Shown: one piece after another, positions 14,177 through 21,386 of the stretch
Layout of the letters: each line of letters starts with the position of its first letter
How positions within the stretch are numbered: position 1 is the first letter of the stretch
Source of the DNA: a virus
Reading direction: 5' to 3' (one strand)
DNA length: 24,647 nt
Virus record (IMG/VR): IMGVR_UViG_3300030294_000155
Span: 1 to 24,647 of that record
Program-made: the position numbers and the translations under genes
The notes under the pieces: model-generated
Seen by the model: the letters and a program-made list of their open reading frames with translations, nothing else
Databases searched by the model: none
What the model was told of the DNA's origin: nothing

Positions 14177-14956
14177 ATGAATGTAGAATATTATAAAAAT
14201 AAATATATTGGATTACATAATAAAAATATACAAAATTTAGATATGGAAATTATAGAATATAATTCATACGATAATATTTTAATTAAATTTGAAGATGGTA
14301 CTATCGTGAGTAGCTTAATCAATATTTTCAACAATGGCAGAATTTTAAATAAAAATATGCCAGAAATATATGATAAATATTTTCTTGGATACGGAGAATA
14401 TAGTGCTAAAAAGGAAAATGGATATTCAACATGGATGCATATTTTGCACAGAGTTAATATAGATAAGAATAGTAGTGATCATAGAGAAAAATCATATATA
14501 GGTTGTGATATTTGTAAAGAATGGTATAATTTTCAAAATTTTGCCAAATGGTTTAAAGAAAATTATTACACTGTAAATGATGAGAAAATGTGTATTGATA
14601 AGGATTTACTTATACATAATAATAAAATTTATTCTCCAAAAACTTGTATCTTTGTGCCAGAATATATTAATCTAATTTTAGCAAAATCAAAATCATCAAG
14701 AGGAACATTACCAATAGGTGTTAGATCATATACTAGTAAAAACACTATTAAATATATGGCTTATATGAAACAAGGTAGAAATAATAATAGAAAACAAATT
14801 TCTCTTGGAATATATAAGGATCAAAAATCAGCATTTATGGCTTATAAAATAAATAAAGAAAATTATATTAAACAAATAGCTAATGAATATAAAAATAAAA
14901 TACCAGATAAATTATACAATATTATGTATAATTACCAAATAAATATTGACGATTAA
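14177..14956 (+). CDS. HNH/AP2-type homing endonuclease
   Basis: 259 aa. ATG 14177 is chosen over 14165 because AAGGGG would touch the latter. The central part GCDICKEWYNFQNFAKWFKENYY at about 108-130 (given as a region), followed by CIDKDLLI and KIYSPKTCIFVP, is the HNH-like core common in phage homing enzymes. Residues about 176-235 resemble an AP2 DNA-binding domain: GVRSYTSKNTIKYMAYMK, then ISLGIYKDQKSAFMAYK. It would cut a specific site in rival phage DNA to spread itself. It is free-standing, placed directly before the polymerase gene, and its leader resembles the polymerase gene's leader. Confidence 0.8.
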   Translation: MNVEYYKNKYIGLHNKNIQNLDMEIIEYNSYDNILIKFEDGTIVSSLINIFNNGRILNKNMPEIYDKYFLGYGEYSAKKENGYSTWMHILHRVNIDKNSSDHREKSYIGCDICKEWYNFQNFAKWFKENYYTVNDEKMCIDKDLLIHNNKIYSPKTCIFVPEYINLILAKSKSSRGTLPIGVRSYTSKNTIKYMAYMKQGRNNNRKQISLGIYKDQKSAFMAYKINKENYIKQIANEYKNKIPDKLYNIMYNYQINIDD

Positions 14957-14973
14957 CGGAGGTAAATTTTATA

Positions 14974-17900
14974 TTGAACAGGTATAATAATTATCATAAA
15001 CATACTCATATATCTAATATATTTACACCAGATACTCCATTTAAAGCAGAGGATTATTGTAAGCGTGCTGTTGAATTAGGAGATACCACATATTTTACAA
15101 CGGAACATGGTAGTGGTGGAGATATATTTGAAGCAAAGACATTATGTGAAAAATATAAATTAAAATGTATATTTGGAATGGAGGGATATATAGTACCTAA
15201 TCCTTTAGAAAAAGATAATTCAAATTATCATATAATGTTAATTGCCAATACAAATAAAGGGAGAAGAGAAATCAATAAAGCAAGTTCTCACGCTAATAAA
15301 AATGGGTATTATTATAAACCAAGATTATTCTTAGAAGATTTATTAAAAATGGATAAAAATGATGTTTTTATTACTACAGCATGTGCAGGTGGATTATTTA
15401 AAGATGAGGTTTCTGAAAATAAAATAGTATTACCACTTATAGAACATTTTCAAGAAAGTTTATTTTTAGAATTACAAAGTCACAATAATGATCTTCAAAA
15501 AAGAATAAATCTTAAAGCGTTGGAATTTCAAAATAAATATGGATTAAAATTAATTTCAGCAAATGATAGTCATTATATTTATCCAGAGCAAGCTATTGAT
15601 AGGACTCTTTTTTTACAAGGAAAACATATTAATTATCCAGAAGAGGAAAGTTTTGTATTGGATTATCCAAATTTTGATACATTATATAAAAGATATCAAA
15701 ATCAAGGACTTTTATCTGAATCTGATATTGTAGATGCAATTAATAACACATTAATTTTCGATAATTGTGAAGAAATAGATATTAATAAAGTCCCAAAAAT
15801 GCCAACAATATATCCTAATTTATCAGATGATGAAAAAGAATTGAAACTAAAAAATATAGTTTATTCTAATTTCGAACAAATAATTAAAGACGATAGTATT
15901 ACAGAGGACAGCTTAGAAAAATATAAAAATGAAATAGAAAGCAATCTAAAGGTAATTCATGAAACATCTAAAGTACATACATCAGATTATTTCTTATTAA
16001 ACACTGAAATTGTAGAAAAAGCTACTACTAAATATCATGGAATATTAACTCGCACATCTAGAGGAAGTTCAGCAGGATTTTATTTAAACAGAGTTTTGGG
16101 TATGACTCAAATGGATAAAATGACAACATCCTTACCATTATATGCTGATAGATTTATGTCAACCGCAAGAGTATTAGAAAATAATTCATTTCCAGATATA
16201 GATTATAATGTCGTATCTCAACAACCTTTTTTTGATGCTACTAGAGAATTATTAGGGGAGACAGGATGTTATCCTATGTCTGCATATGGAACTATGCAAG
16301 AAGCAGAAGCATTTAGAAATTTATGTCGATCAAAAGATATAGATTATGAAGAATTTAATATAGTGGCAAAAAATTTAGATGCTTATAAAAACGACAAGAA
16401 ATGGAAAAACCTAATAATAGAATCTGAAAAAATGGTGAATGTAATCGTGAGTGCTTCTGTGCATCCGTGTGCGTTTGTATTATCTAATGACGATATAGAA
16501 TCGGAGTTGGGTATTATAAAAATTGGAGACGCATTATGTTGTATGATTACATCTGATGAAGCAGATGAATGGAAATATCTAAAGAATGATTATCTTATTG
16601 TAAGCGTATGGGATATTATTAGTCAAGTATTTGAGAGAATTAATAAACCAATCATGAGTATAAATGAACTTAGAAGTAAACTTGATGATAAAACTTGGGA
16701 GATATATGAAAAAGGACTAACCTGTACTATTAATCAATTAGATAGTGATTGGGGTACTCAATTAGCCATCAAATATAAGCCAAAAACCATTGATGAAATT
16801 GCCAAACTGGTTGCCGCAATTAGACCATCTTTTAATCCTTGGAGAGATAAATTTATAAACAGAGGAACTTATACTAATGGTACAAAGCAACTTGATGATT
16901 TATTTCAGTATACAGACCACTATCTATTATTTCAAGAAAATATTATGCAATATTTTGATTGGCTAGGAATTACACCATCTGAATCTATAGGTTTAATTAA
17001 AAAAATATCTAAGAAAAAAATCAAACAAGAACATTTTGATAAACTCGAAGAAACTCTTTCAGAAAATTGGATAAAAAATACTGGTAGTATTGATAATTTT
17101 AAGAACGTTTGGGATATGGTTCAATCTTGTATGGCATATGGATTTAATGCCCCTCATGGACTTGCGTATGCATATGATAGTCTTTATGGTGCATACTTAA
17201 AATCACATTATCCAAATGAATATTATTCAGTTGTATTAAATATTTATCAAGATGATGAAGATAGGACTGCAAAATTAACAAAAGAATTAGAATATTTTAA
17301 AATCAACCTTGAAGAACCTAAATTTAGATATGCTAAATCTGAATATTTTTTTGAAGAATCTACTCATTCTATTTATAAGGGTATGAAATCAATAAAATTT
17401 GTAAGTCAAAATTGTGCGGATGATCTGTATAATTTAAAAGAATTTCCATATAATAGTTTTACTGATTTATTATATGATATTAAAAATACTTCTGTAAATT
17501 CGAGACAATTAAATATTTTAATTAGATTGGATTTCTTTTCTGAATTTGGAAATTCAAAAGAACTACTAAGAATTGCAGATAAGTTTGATTATTTTAAACA
17601 AGGTGATTCTAAAATGATCAAAAAAGAAAAAATTATTAATGATAATATTTTAACGAGTATCGTTAATAGAAATTCAGTATCGACAGAAATCTCTAAGTCT
17701 TATACTAAACTAAATTGTTACAAAATACTTAAAGAGTGTGAAGAATATTTAAGGTGTCAAAATATTGAAGATTTTTCAGTTAAAGATAAATTATTAACAC
17801 AATTAGAATTTTTAGGATATATCAATATTTGTACTCATTCACAAGACGAAAAAGAACGTAGAAAATTGGTTATTTTAGAGATAAGACCAATTGCCGATAG

Positions 17901-18096
17901 ATTTAGTAAAACCAAAGGTAAAGTTTGGAAATACGCAATAAAAACACAATCAATAGGTTCTGGAAAGCATGGTTCTTTCTATGTGCCGTCTGGCTTGTTT
18001 GATAAAGATCCAATTAGTCAATATGATATTATATTTGCAGAAAAAGTATTTCAAGAAAAAGGATATTGGAATATAGGTGCTTATCACCATATTTAA
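14974..18096 (+). CDS. dnaE: DNA polymerase III alpha subunit, DnaE type
   Basis: 1040 aa from TTG with an excellent GGAGGT 10 nt upstream; the PHP motif starts at residue 8, so no later start works. The PHP domain (about 1-260) keeps its metal motifs: HKHTH at 8-12, TEHGS at 43-47, ANDSHY at 196-201. The palm has SRGSSAG at 362-368, FPDID at 406-410 and LKND with Asp539. The fingers region ACMAYGFNAPHGLAYAYD is written here as MAYGFNAPHGLAYAY, near 730. There is no 3'-5' exonuclease insertion, so proofreading would rest on PHP or another protein. Residue 412, where DnaE enzymes often have the second palm Asp (PDxDxD), is Asn. It is the phage replicative polymerase, next to the primase-helicase. 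Confidence 0.93.
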   Translation: MNRYNNYHKHTHISNIFTPDTPFKAEDYCKRAVELGDTTYFTTEHGSGGDIFEAKTLCEKYKLKCIFGMEGYIVPNPLEKDNSNYHIMLIANTNKGRREINKASSHANKNGYYYKPRLFLEDLLKMDKNDVFITTACAGGLFKDEVSENKIVLPLIEHFQESLFLELQSHNNDLQKRINLKALEFQNKYGLKLISANDSHYIYPEQAIDRTLFLQGKHINYPEEESFVLDYPNFDTLYKRYQNQGLLSESDIVDAINNTLIFDNCEEIDINKVPKMPTIYPNLSDDEKELKLKNIVYSNFEQIIKDDSITEDSLEKYKNEIESNLKVIHETSKVHTSDYFLLNTEIVEKATTKYHGILTRTSRGSSAGFYLNRVLGMTQMDKMTTSLPLYADRFMSTARVLENNSFPDIDYNVVSQQPFFDATRELLGETGCYPMSAYGTMQEAEAFRNLCRSKDIDYEEFNIVAKNLDAYKNDKKWKNLIIESEKMVNVIVSASVHPCAFVLSNDDIESELGIIKIGDALCCMITSDEADEWKYLKNDYLIVSVWDIISQVFERINKPIMSINELRSKLDDKTWEIYEKGLTCTINQLDSDWGTQLAIKYKPKTIDEIAKLVAAIRPSFNPWRDKFINRGTYTNGTKQLDDLFQYTDHYLLFQENIMQYFDWLGITPSESIGLIKKISKKKIKQEHFDKLEETLSENWIKNTGSIDNFKNVWDMVQSCMAYGFNAPHGLAYAYDSLYGAYLKSHYPNEYYSVVLNIYQDDEDRTAKLTKELEYFKINLEEPKFRYAKSEYFFEESTHSIYKGMKSIKFVSQNCADDLYNLKEFPYNSFTDLLYDIKNTSVNSRQLNILIRLDFFSEFGNSKELLRIADKFDYFKQGDSKMIKKEKIINDNILTSIVNRNSVSTEISKSYTKLNCYKILKECEEYLRCQNIEDFSVKDKLLTQLEFLGYINICTHSQDEKERRKLVILEIRPIADRFSKTKGKVWKYAIKTQSIGSGKHGSFYVPSGLFDKDPISQYDIIFAEKVFQEKGYWNIGAYHHI

Positions 18097-18140
18097 TTTA
18101 TGAATTGTATAATACATACAAAATCAATATCCAAGTTTAC

Positions 18141-18169
18141 TTGACAAATAGACATATTTGCACTATAAT
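18141..18169 (+). promoter_or_regulatory. sigma-A type promoter P4
   Basis: TTGACA (18141-18146), 17-nt spacer, TATAAT (18164-18169), with the shared ACTTGAC and TTTGCACTATAATATA blocks. It lies 44 nt after the polymerase stop and would start transcripts near 18176, giving a leader of about 15 nt to the gene at 18191 and the nucleotide-metabolism genes. Confidence 0.88.
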
Positions 18170-18190
18170 ATAAATAGAGAGGAAATTATT

Positions 18191-18418
18191 ATGGAAAACT
18201 TAGACAATAAAAGAGTTAGAATAAAAACGTCAGAAATTATTAAATCAAATAAATATTCTAATAATTTTATTAAGTTTATCAAACAAAATAAAAACACTAT
18301 CTTTACTGCTAAATTAGATATTACTAATAATTATATTACGCTTTATTCATTAATGGAAGACAAAAATATTCCTAAATGGATATTTAGTGATAAAGATTTA
18401 GAGGTAGTGGATAGATAA
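18191..18418 (+). CDS. hypothetical small protein
   Basis: 75 aa, not recognised. The frame is open from a TTG at 18158, but that codon lies within promoter P4, so ATG 18191 with AGAGG 7 nt upstream is the start. Basic N-terminal half (NKRVRIKTSEIIKSNKYS), then a strand-rich part (IFTAKLDITNNYITLYSL) and IPKWIFSDKDLEVV. It resembles small phage proteins built as a single beta-sheet module, with no known function. It is the first gene under P4 and stands 18 nt before the hydrolase gene. Confidence 0.7.
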   Translation: MENLDNKRVRIKTSEIIKSNKYSNNFIKFIKQNKNTIFTAKLDITNNYITLYSLMEDKNIPKWIFSDKDLEVVDR

Positions 18419-18436
18419 CAAAAAGGATGTGATGTT

Positions 18437-19069
18437 TTGAAAAAAATTAGCGCAACATGTATTTTACTTTCAGTGTTGATATTTCTTTCAGTTCAAAACA
18501 GAAGTATTGATTTTGAAGTAAAAGCAAGTGAAACGTTGATTCAAAAAGTGAAAATAGAAAATTGTATTGGAAAGTTAAACACTTATAATCAACCATCGAT
18601 ATTTAATCAAATTAGCGAATTAACTGGTCAAGATATTAAATCAATGAAAATTCAGTCAATTTACACTCCAAAAGTTGAAGTTAAAAAAAATTATACCGAC
18701 GATGATGTGTTTTGTTTAGCAGTAGCTATTTATAGAGAACATGGTAGTAATACCTGTTCTAATAGGCAACGTATTCTTGATGGTAATGTTATTATGAACA
18801 GAGTTAGGAGTGGCGATTTTGCAAATACCATTCGTGGTGTCCTAACATCAAAGGGTGCTTATGATGGTTTTCAACATGGTGTAAAATTCCCAAAGTCAGC
18901 AAAAGCTGATTGTGAAAAAGAAGCTGTAAAAAGAGCATACGAATGTGCTAAAAGAGTGTTAGACGGAGAAAAACTTTGTCCAGATGATGTCATATATCAA
19001 AGTGAATATAGTTCACTTGGAGTCGTATGGGAAAAAATTGGTAATACATACTATTCAAGAAGAGGATAA
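18437..19069 (+). CDS. secreted SleB-like cell wall hydrolase (Hydrolase_2)
   Basis: 210 aa from a TTG start with AAGGATGTGATG upstream. Residues 1-30 look like a signal peptide: KK, then the hydrophobic ATCILLSVLIFLSV, and a possible cleavage site after KASE. Residues about 90-208 match the cell wall hydrolase family related to spore-cortex enzyme SleB: VFCLAVAIYREHG with the likely catalytic Glu101, GNVIMNRVRSGDFANTIRGVL at 116-136 (given as a region), KGAYDGFQHG, ending in GNTYYSRRG. It would cut peptidoglycan glycan strands outside the membrane. The family's common YxEA is YREH here. Its place among nucleotide-metabolism genes is unusual for a lysis or morphogenesis enzyme. Confidence 0.82.
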   Translation: MKKISATCILLSVLIFLSVQNRSIDFEVKASETLIQKVKIENCIGKLNTYNQPSIFNQISELTGQDIKSMKIQSIYTPKVEVKKNYTDDDVFCLAVAIYREHGSNTCSNRQRILDGNVIMNRVRSGDFANTIRGVLTSKGAYDGFQHGVKFPKSAKADCEKEAVKRAYECAKRVLDGEKLCPDDVIYQSEYSSLGVVWEKIGNTYYSRRG

Positions 19070-19100
19070 TATATTAAAAATTTAGAAAGTGAGGGTAGAT

Positions 19101-19736
19101 ATGAAATTTGAAAATACACGAGTTTTTAATTTTGATGGTGCATTTAGAGGATTAAGAAACCCCATGAGTAGTTGGGAAAAATCAGATAGTTATATAAGCT
19201 ATGATGGTGATGATTTTATTATTGGCAAAAATGATATGAATCTTGCCCAAAGAATGATCAAAGGTGGAACAGAAGAAAGCAAATTTCTTAGACAAATTTT
19301 TATTTCAGTTGATATTGTTGCGCCTAGATATTGGTGGTCTGAATTTGATACATATAAAGTTGGTACTACTGCTAATTCCTGTTCGACGATGCATAAACTA
19401 TCAGCTTATCCTATTACAACTGATATGTTTGAGATAGATAGAAACGAAAATGGAGAAATTGAAGAATTATCATATTGGAATATTTTAGTTGATCATCTTG
19501 AAATGCTAAGACAAAAATACTTAAAAGACAAAAACTACAAATGGTTCAGACTTTTAAAACAAGAACTACCAGAGGGATATTTGCAAAGACGTACAATTAC
19601 ATTCGATTATGCTAATTTAAGAAGTATGTATTTTCAGCGTAGAAGTCATAGATTAATTTGTTGGAATACAAAATTTATGGATTGGGTAAAATCACTACCA
19701 TATAACGAAGAATTAATCATGTTTGAGGGCAAATAA
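19101..19736 (+). CDS. divergent ThyX-like protein (tentative)
   Basis: 211 aa. GTG 19089 is in frame, but ATG 19101 has GAGGG at 5 nt. Conserved-looking blocks are GAFRGLRNPMSSWEKSD at 13-29, FLRQIFISVDIVAPRYWWSE at 62-81, DTYKVGTTANSCSTMH at 83-98 and FDYANLRSMYFQRRSHR at 168-184. I recall this as a phage family often left hypothetical. The arrangement suggests a degenerate FAD-dependent thymidylate synthase: the second and third blocks take the place of the RHR...S substrate motif, and the NLR block that of the C-terminal NLR motif. The canonical RHRxxSxNxxSxR is absent. Location beside guanylate kinase, ribonucleotide reductase and dUTPase supports a dNTP role, but activity is unproven. 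Confidence 0.6.
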   Translation: MKFENTRVFNFDGAFRGLRNPMSSWEKSDSYISYDGDDFIIGKNDMNLAQRMIKGGTEESKFLRQIFISVDIVAPRYWWSEFDTYKVGTTANSCSTMHKLSAYPITTDMFEIDRNENGEIEELSYWNILVDHLEMLRQKYLKDKNYKWFRLLKQELPEGYLQRRTITFDYANLRSMYFQRRSHRLICWNTKFMDWVKSLPYNEELIMFEGK

Positions 19737-19738
19737 GT

Positions 19739-20269
19739 ATGAAAAATATTTATCTTATTTGTGGCGCATCTGGCGCAGGAAAAACACGAATAACATCTGA
19801 ATTAATTAAAAAATATAATCTTAAAAATCTTCAAAGTTATACTACAAGACCTAAACGTGAACTAAACGAATATGGTCATATGTTTGTTACAGATAAAGAG
19901 TTTGACGAACTAAAAGATATCGTGGCTTATACATATTACAGAGGAAATAAATACGGAGCAACAACAGAACAAGTTAATAATAGCGATTTATATGTTATCG
20001 AACCAGAGGGGATTAGATTTTTTAAAGAGAAATATCATGGCGATAAGGGCATAAAAATCATAGCTATTGATGCAAGTGTTGATTTAAGAATACTACGTAT
20101 GAAATTACGTGGAGATTCAGATGAACAAATTGACCAAAGAGTTAAGGTAGACACGGCTATATTTAAGAATTTGAGGGATATTGCAGATGTAATATTTGAA
20201 AATAATGATTTAAATTTAACCGTTAAAAATATATACGAATACATATGTGAACAAGAAAGAGGGATTTAA
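19739..20269 (+). CDS. guanylate kinase-like nucleoside monophosphate kinase
   Basis: 176 aa. P-loop GASGAGKT at 9-16; YTTRPKRELNEYGHMFVT at 38-55 corresponds to the GMP-binding segment of guanylate kinases (TTRxxRxxE...Y.Fv); YTYYRGNKYGATTEQV follows; an Arg-rich lid LRILRMKLRGDSDEQIDQR lies near 117-135. It would phosphorylate GMP or dGMP with ATP as part of phage dNTP supply. It is slightly shorter than bacterial Gmk (about 205 aa). GAGGGC lies in the end of the previous gene, and its stop overlaps the reductase start (TAATG), so the two are coupled. Confidence 0.87.
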   Translation: MKNIYLICGASGAGKTRITSELIKKYNLKNLQSYTTRPKRELNEYGHMFVTDKEFDELKDIVAYTYYRGNKYGATTEQVNNSDLYVIEPEGIRFFKEKYHGDKGIKIIAIDASVDLRILRMKLRGDSDEQIDQRVKVDTAIFKNLRDIADVIFENNDLNLTVKNIYEYICEQERGI

Positions 20270-21078
20270 TGATATCGCAAGAAATGACAGTGGAAGATTG
20301 GTTAGGAACTGACAATACCCTTGGAATAGATATTTGGAATACCAAATATAGAAACAAGAATGAAAGTTTCGTTGAATGGTTAGATCGTATATCTAATCAT
20401 AATGAAGAACTTAAACAATTAATTATTAGTAAGAAGTTTTTATTTGGTGGAAGAATCTTGTCAAATAGAGGACTAAATAAAGATGGTGAAAAAGTTACAT
20501 ATAGCAATTGTTACGTGGTTACACCACCAGAGGATAATATTGAATCTATATTTGAGTGTGCAAGCAAATTAGCAAGAACGTTTAGTTATGGTGGTGGTTG
20601 TGGAATTGATATTTCAAAACTTTCACCAAGGGGTGCTAAAGTTAATAATACAGCTAAAGAGACATCTGGTGCGGTATCATTTATGGACTTATACTCATTG
20701 GTTACTGGATTAATAGGTCAAAATGGTAGACGAGGGGCATTAATGATCTCGATTGACTGTAATCATCCAGATTTAGAAGAGTTTATCGACATTAAGTCTG
20801 ACCTAAATAGAATCACAAAAGCCAATATTTCAATTCGTGTCACAAATGAATTTTTAGAAGCAGTAAAAACAAAATCTAATTATGATTTAACATTTACTAG
20901 AAAAGAAACAGGTGAAACAATAACAAAAACCGTAAACGCTTATGAAATATTCAAGAAATTTGCAACAATGAATTGGAACTATGCCGAACCTGCATTTTTG
21001 TATTGGGACAGAATTAAAGATTGGAATTTACTTTCTAATACAAAAGAGTTTGAATACGCAGGAACTAACCCTTGTGCT
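20269..21078 (+). CDS. nrdJ: class II (B12-dependent) ribonucleotide reductase, exon 1
   Basis: First 270 codons of an 800-residue spliced protein. Blocks: FLFGGRILSNRG at 57-68, YSNCYVV with the redox Cys81, LARTFSYGGGCGIDIS, GRRGALMISIDCNHPDLEEFI (given as a region near 160), ITKANISIRVTN, and GTNPCA at 265-270. The last residues are the first half of the N-P-C-x-E active site: Asn267 and the radical-bearing Cys269. The coding frame hits TGA directly after Ala270; the Glu that completes the motif is 308 nt downstream. The enzyme reduces ribonucleotides using adenosylcobalamin, so the host must supply B12. The ATG overlaps the kinase stop codon. Confidence 0.93.
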
Positions 21079-21386
21079 TGATTTTTGGGCGCAAGTAAAA
21101 CATTCCGTAAAATCGATGAACCCTAAGTTATAAAATATGGGAATATCGAGAACCCACTGCATCATAGGGGTTTGTAACGCATAGATGGTGAGCGATATGA
21201 AAGCAATAATCCATCCAAGAGTACGGAACTAACAATTTTTAACATCACTCCCATGATGTTAAAAATTGTTAGAAAATATATGCTAGACTGGTCTGAATTG
21301 ACAGACGTATCGTTTAATTGGGTAAAGAAAACGTATGAGAGAAATCTCCAGAAGTAAGGGATAAAAAGCCTTTACGACAATATTCG
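21079..21386 (+). ncRNA. ORF-less group I-type intron in nrdJ
   Basis: 308 nt between the codons for NPCA and EEPLPAGGSC, so exact removal restores the reductase. P1 can be drawn: exon end CTTGTGCT (21071-21078) pairs over 8 bp with GGCGCAAG (21088-21095), and the last exon U faces G, the required U-G at a 5' splice site. The intron ends in G (21386). The exon sequence AAGAA at 21388-21392 can pair with the U run 21082-21086 as a P10. Other helices: a perfect 19-bp hairpin (21229-21247/21254-21272), GTCTG/CAGAC (21291-21306), GAGA-GAAA-TCTC (21337-21348), GTAAGGG/CCTTTAC (21354-21375). The P3-P7 core was not resolved. No reading frame of note. Confidence 0.85.

Noticed and set aside
18158-18190. 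Upstream TTG start for the small gene at 18191
   Set aside because: The extra residues would be encoded by the spacer and -10 box of promoter P4; ATG 18191 has a proper ribosome site.
21079-21386. Intein, group II intron or programmed frameshift in the reductase gene
   Set aside because: The insert has an immediate in-frame stop and no long frame, so it is not an intein. It lacks a GTGYG start and an AY end, so group II is unlikely. A frameshift cannot bypass 308 nt, and both exons resume the family sequence exactly.
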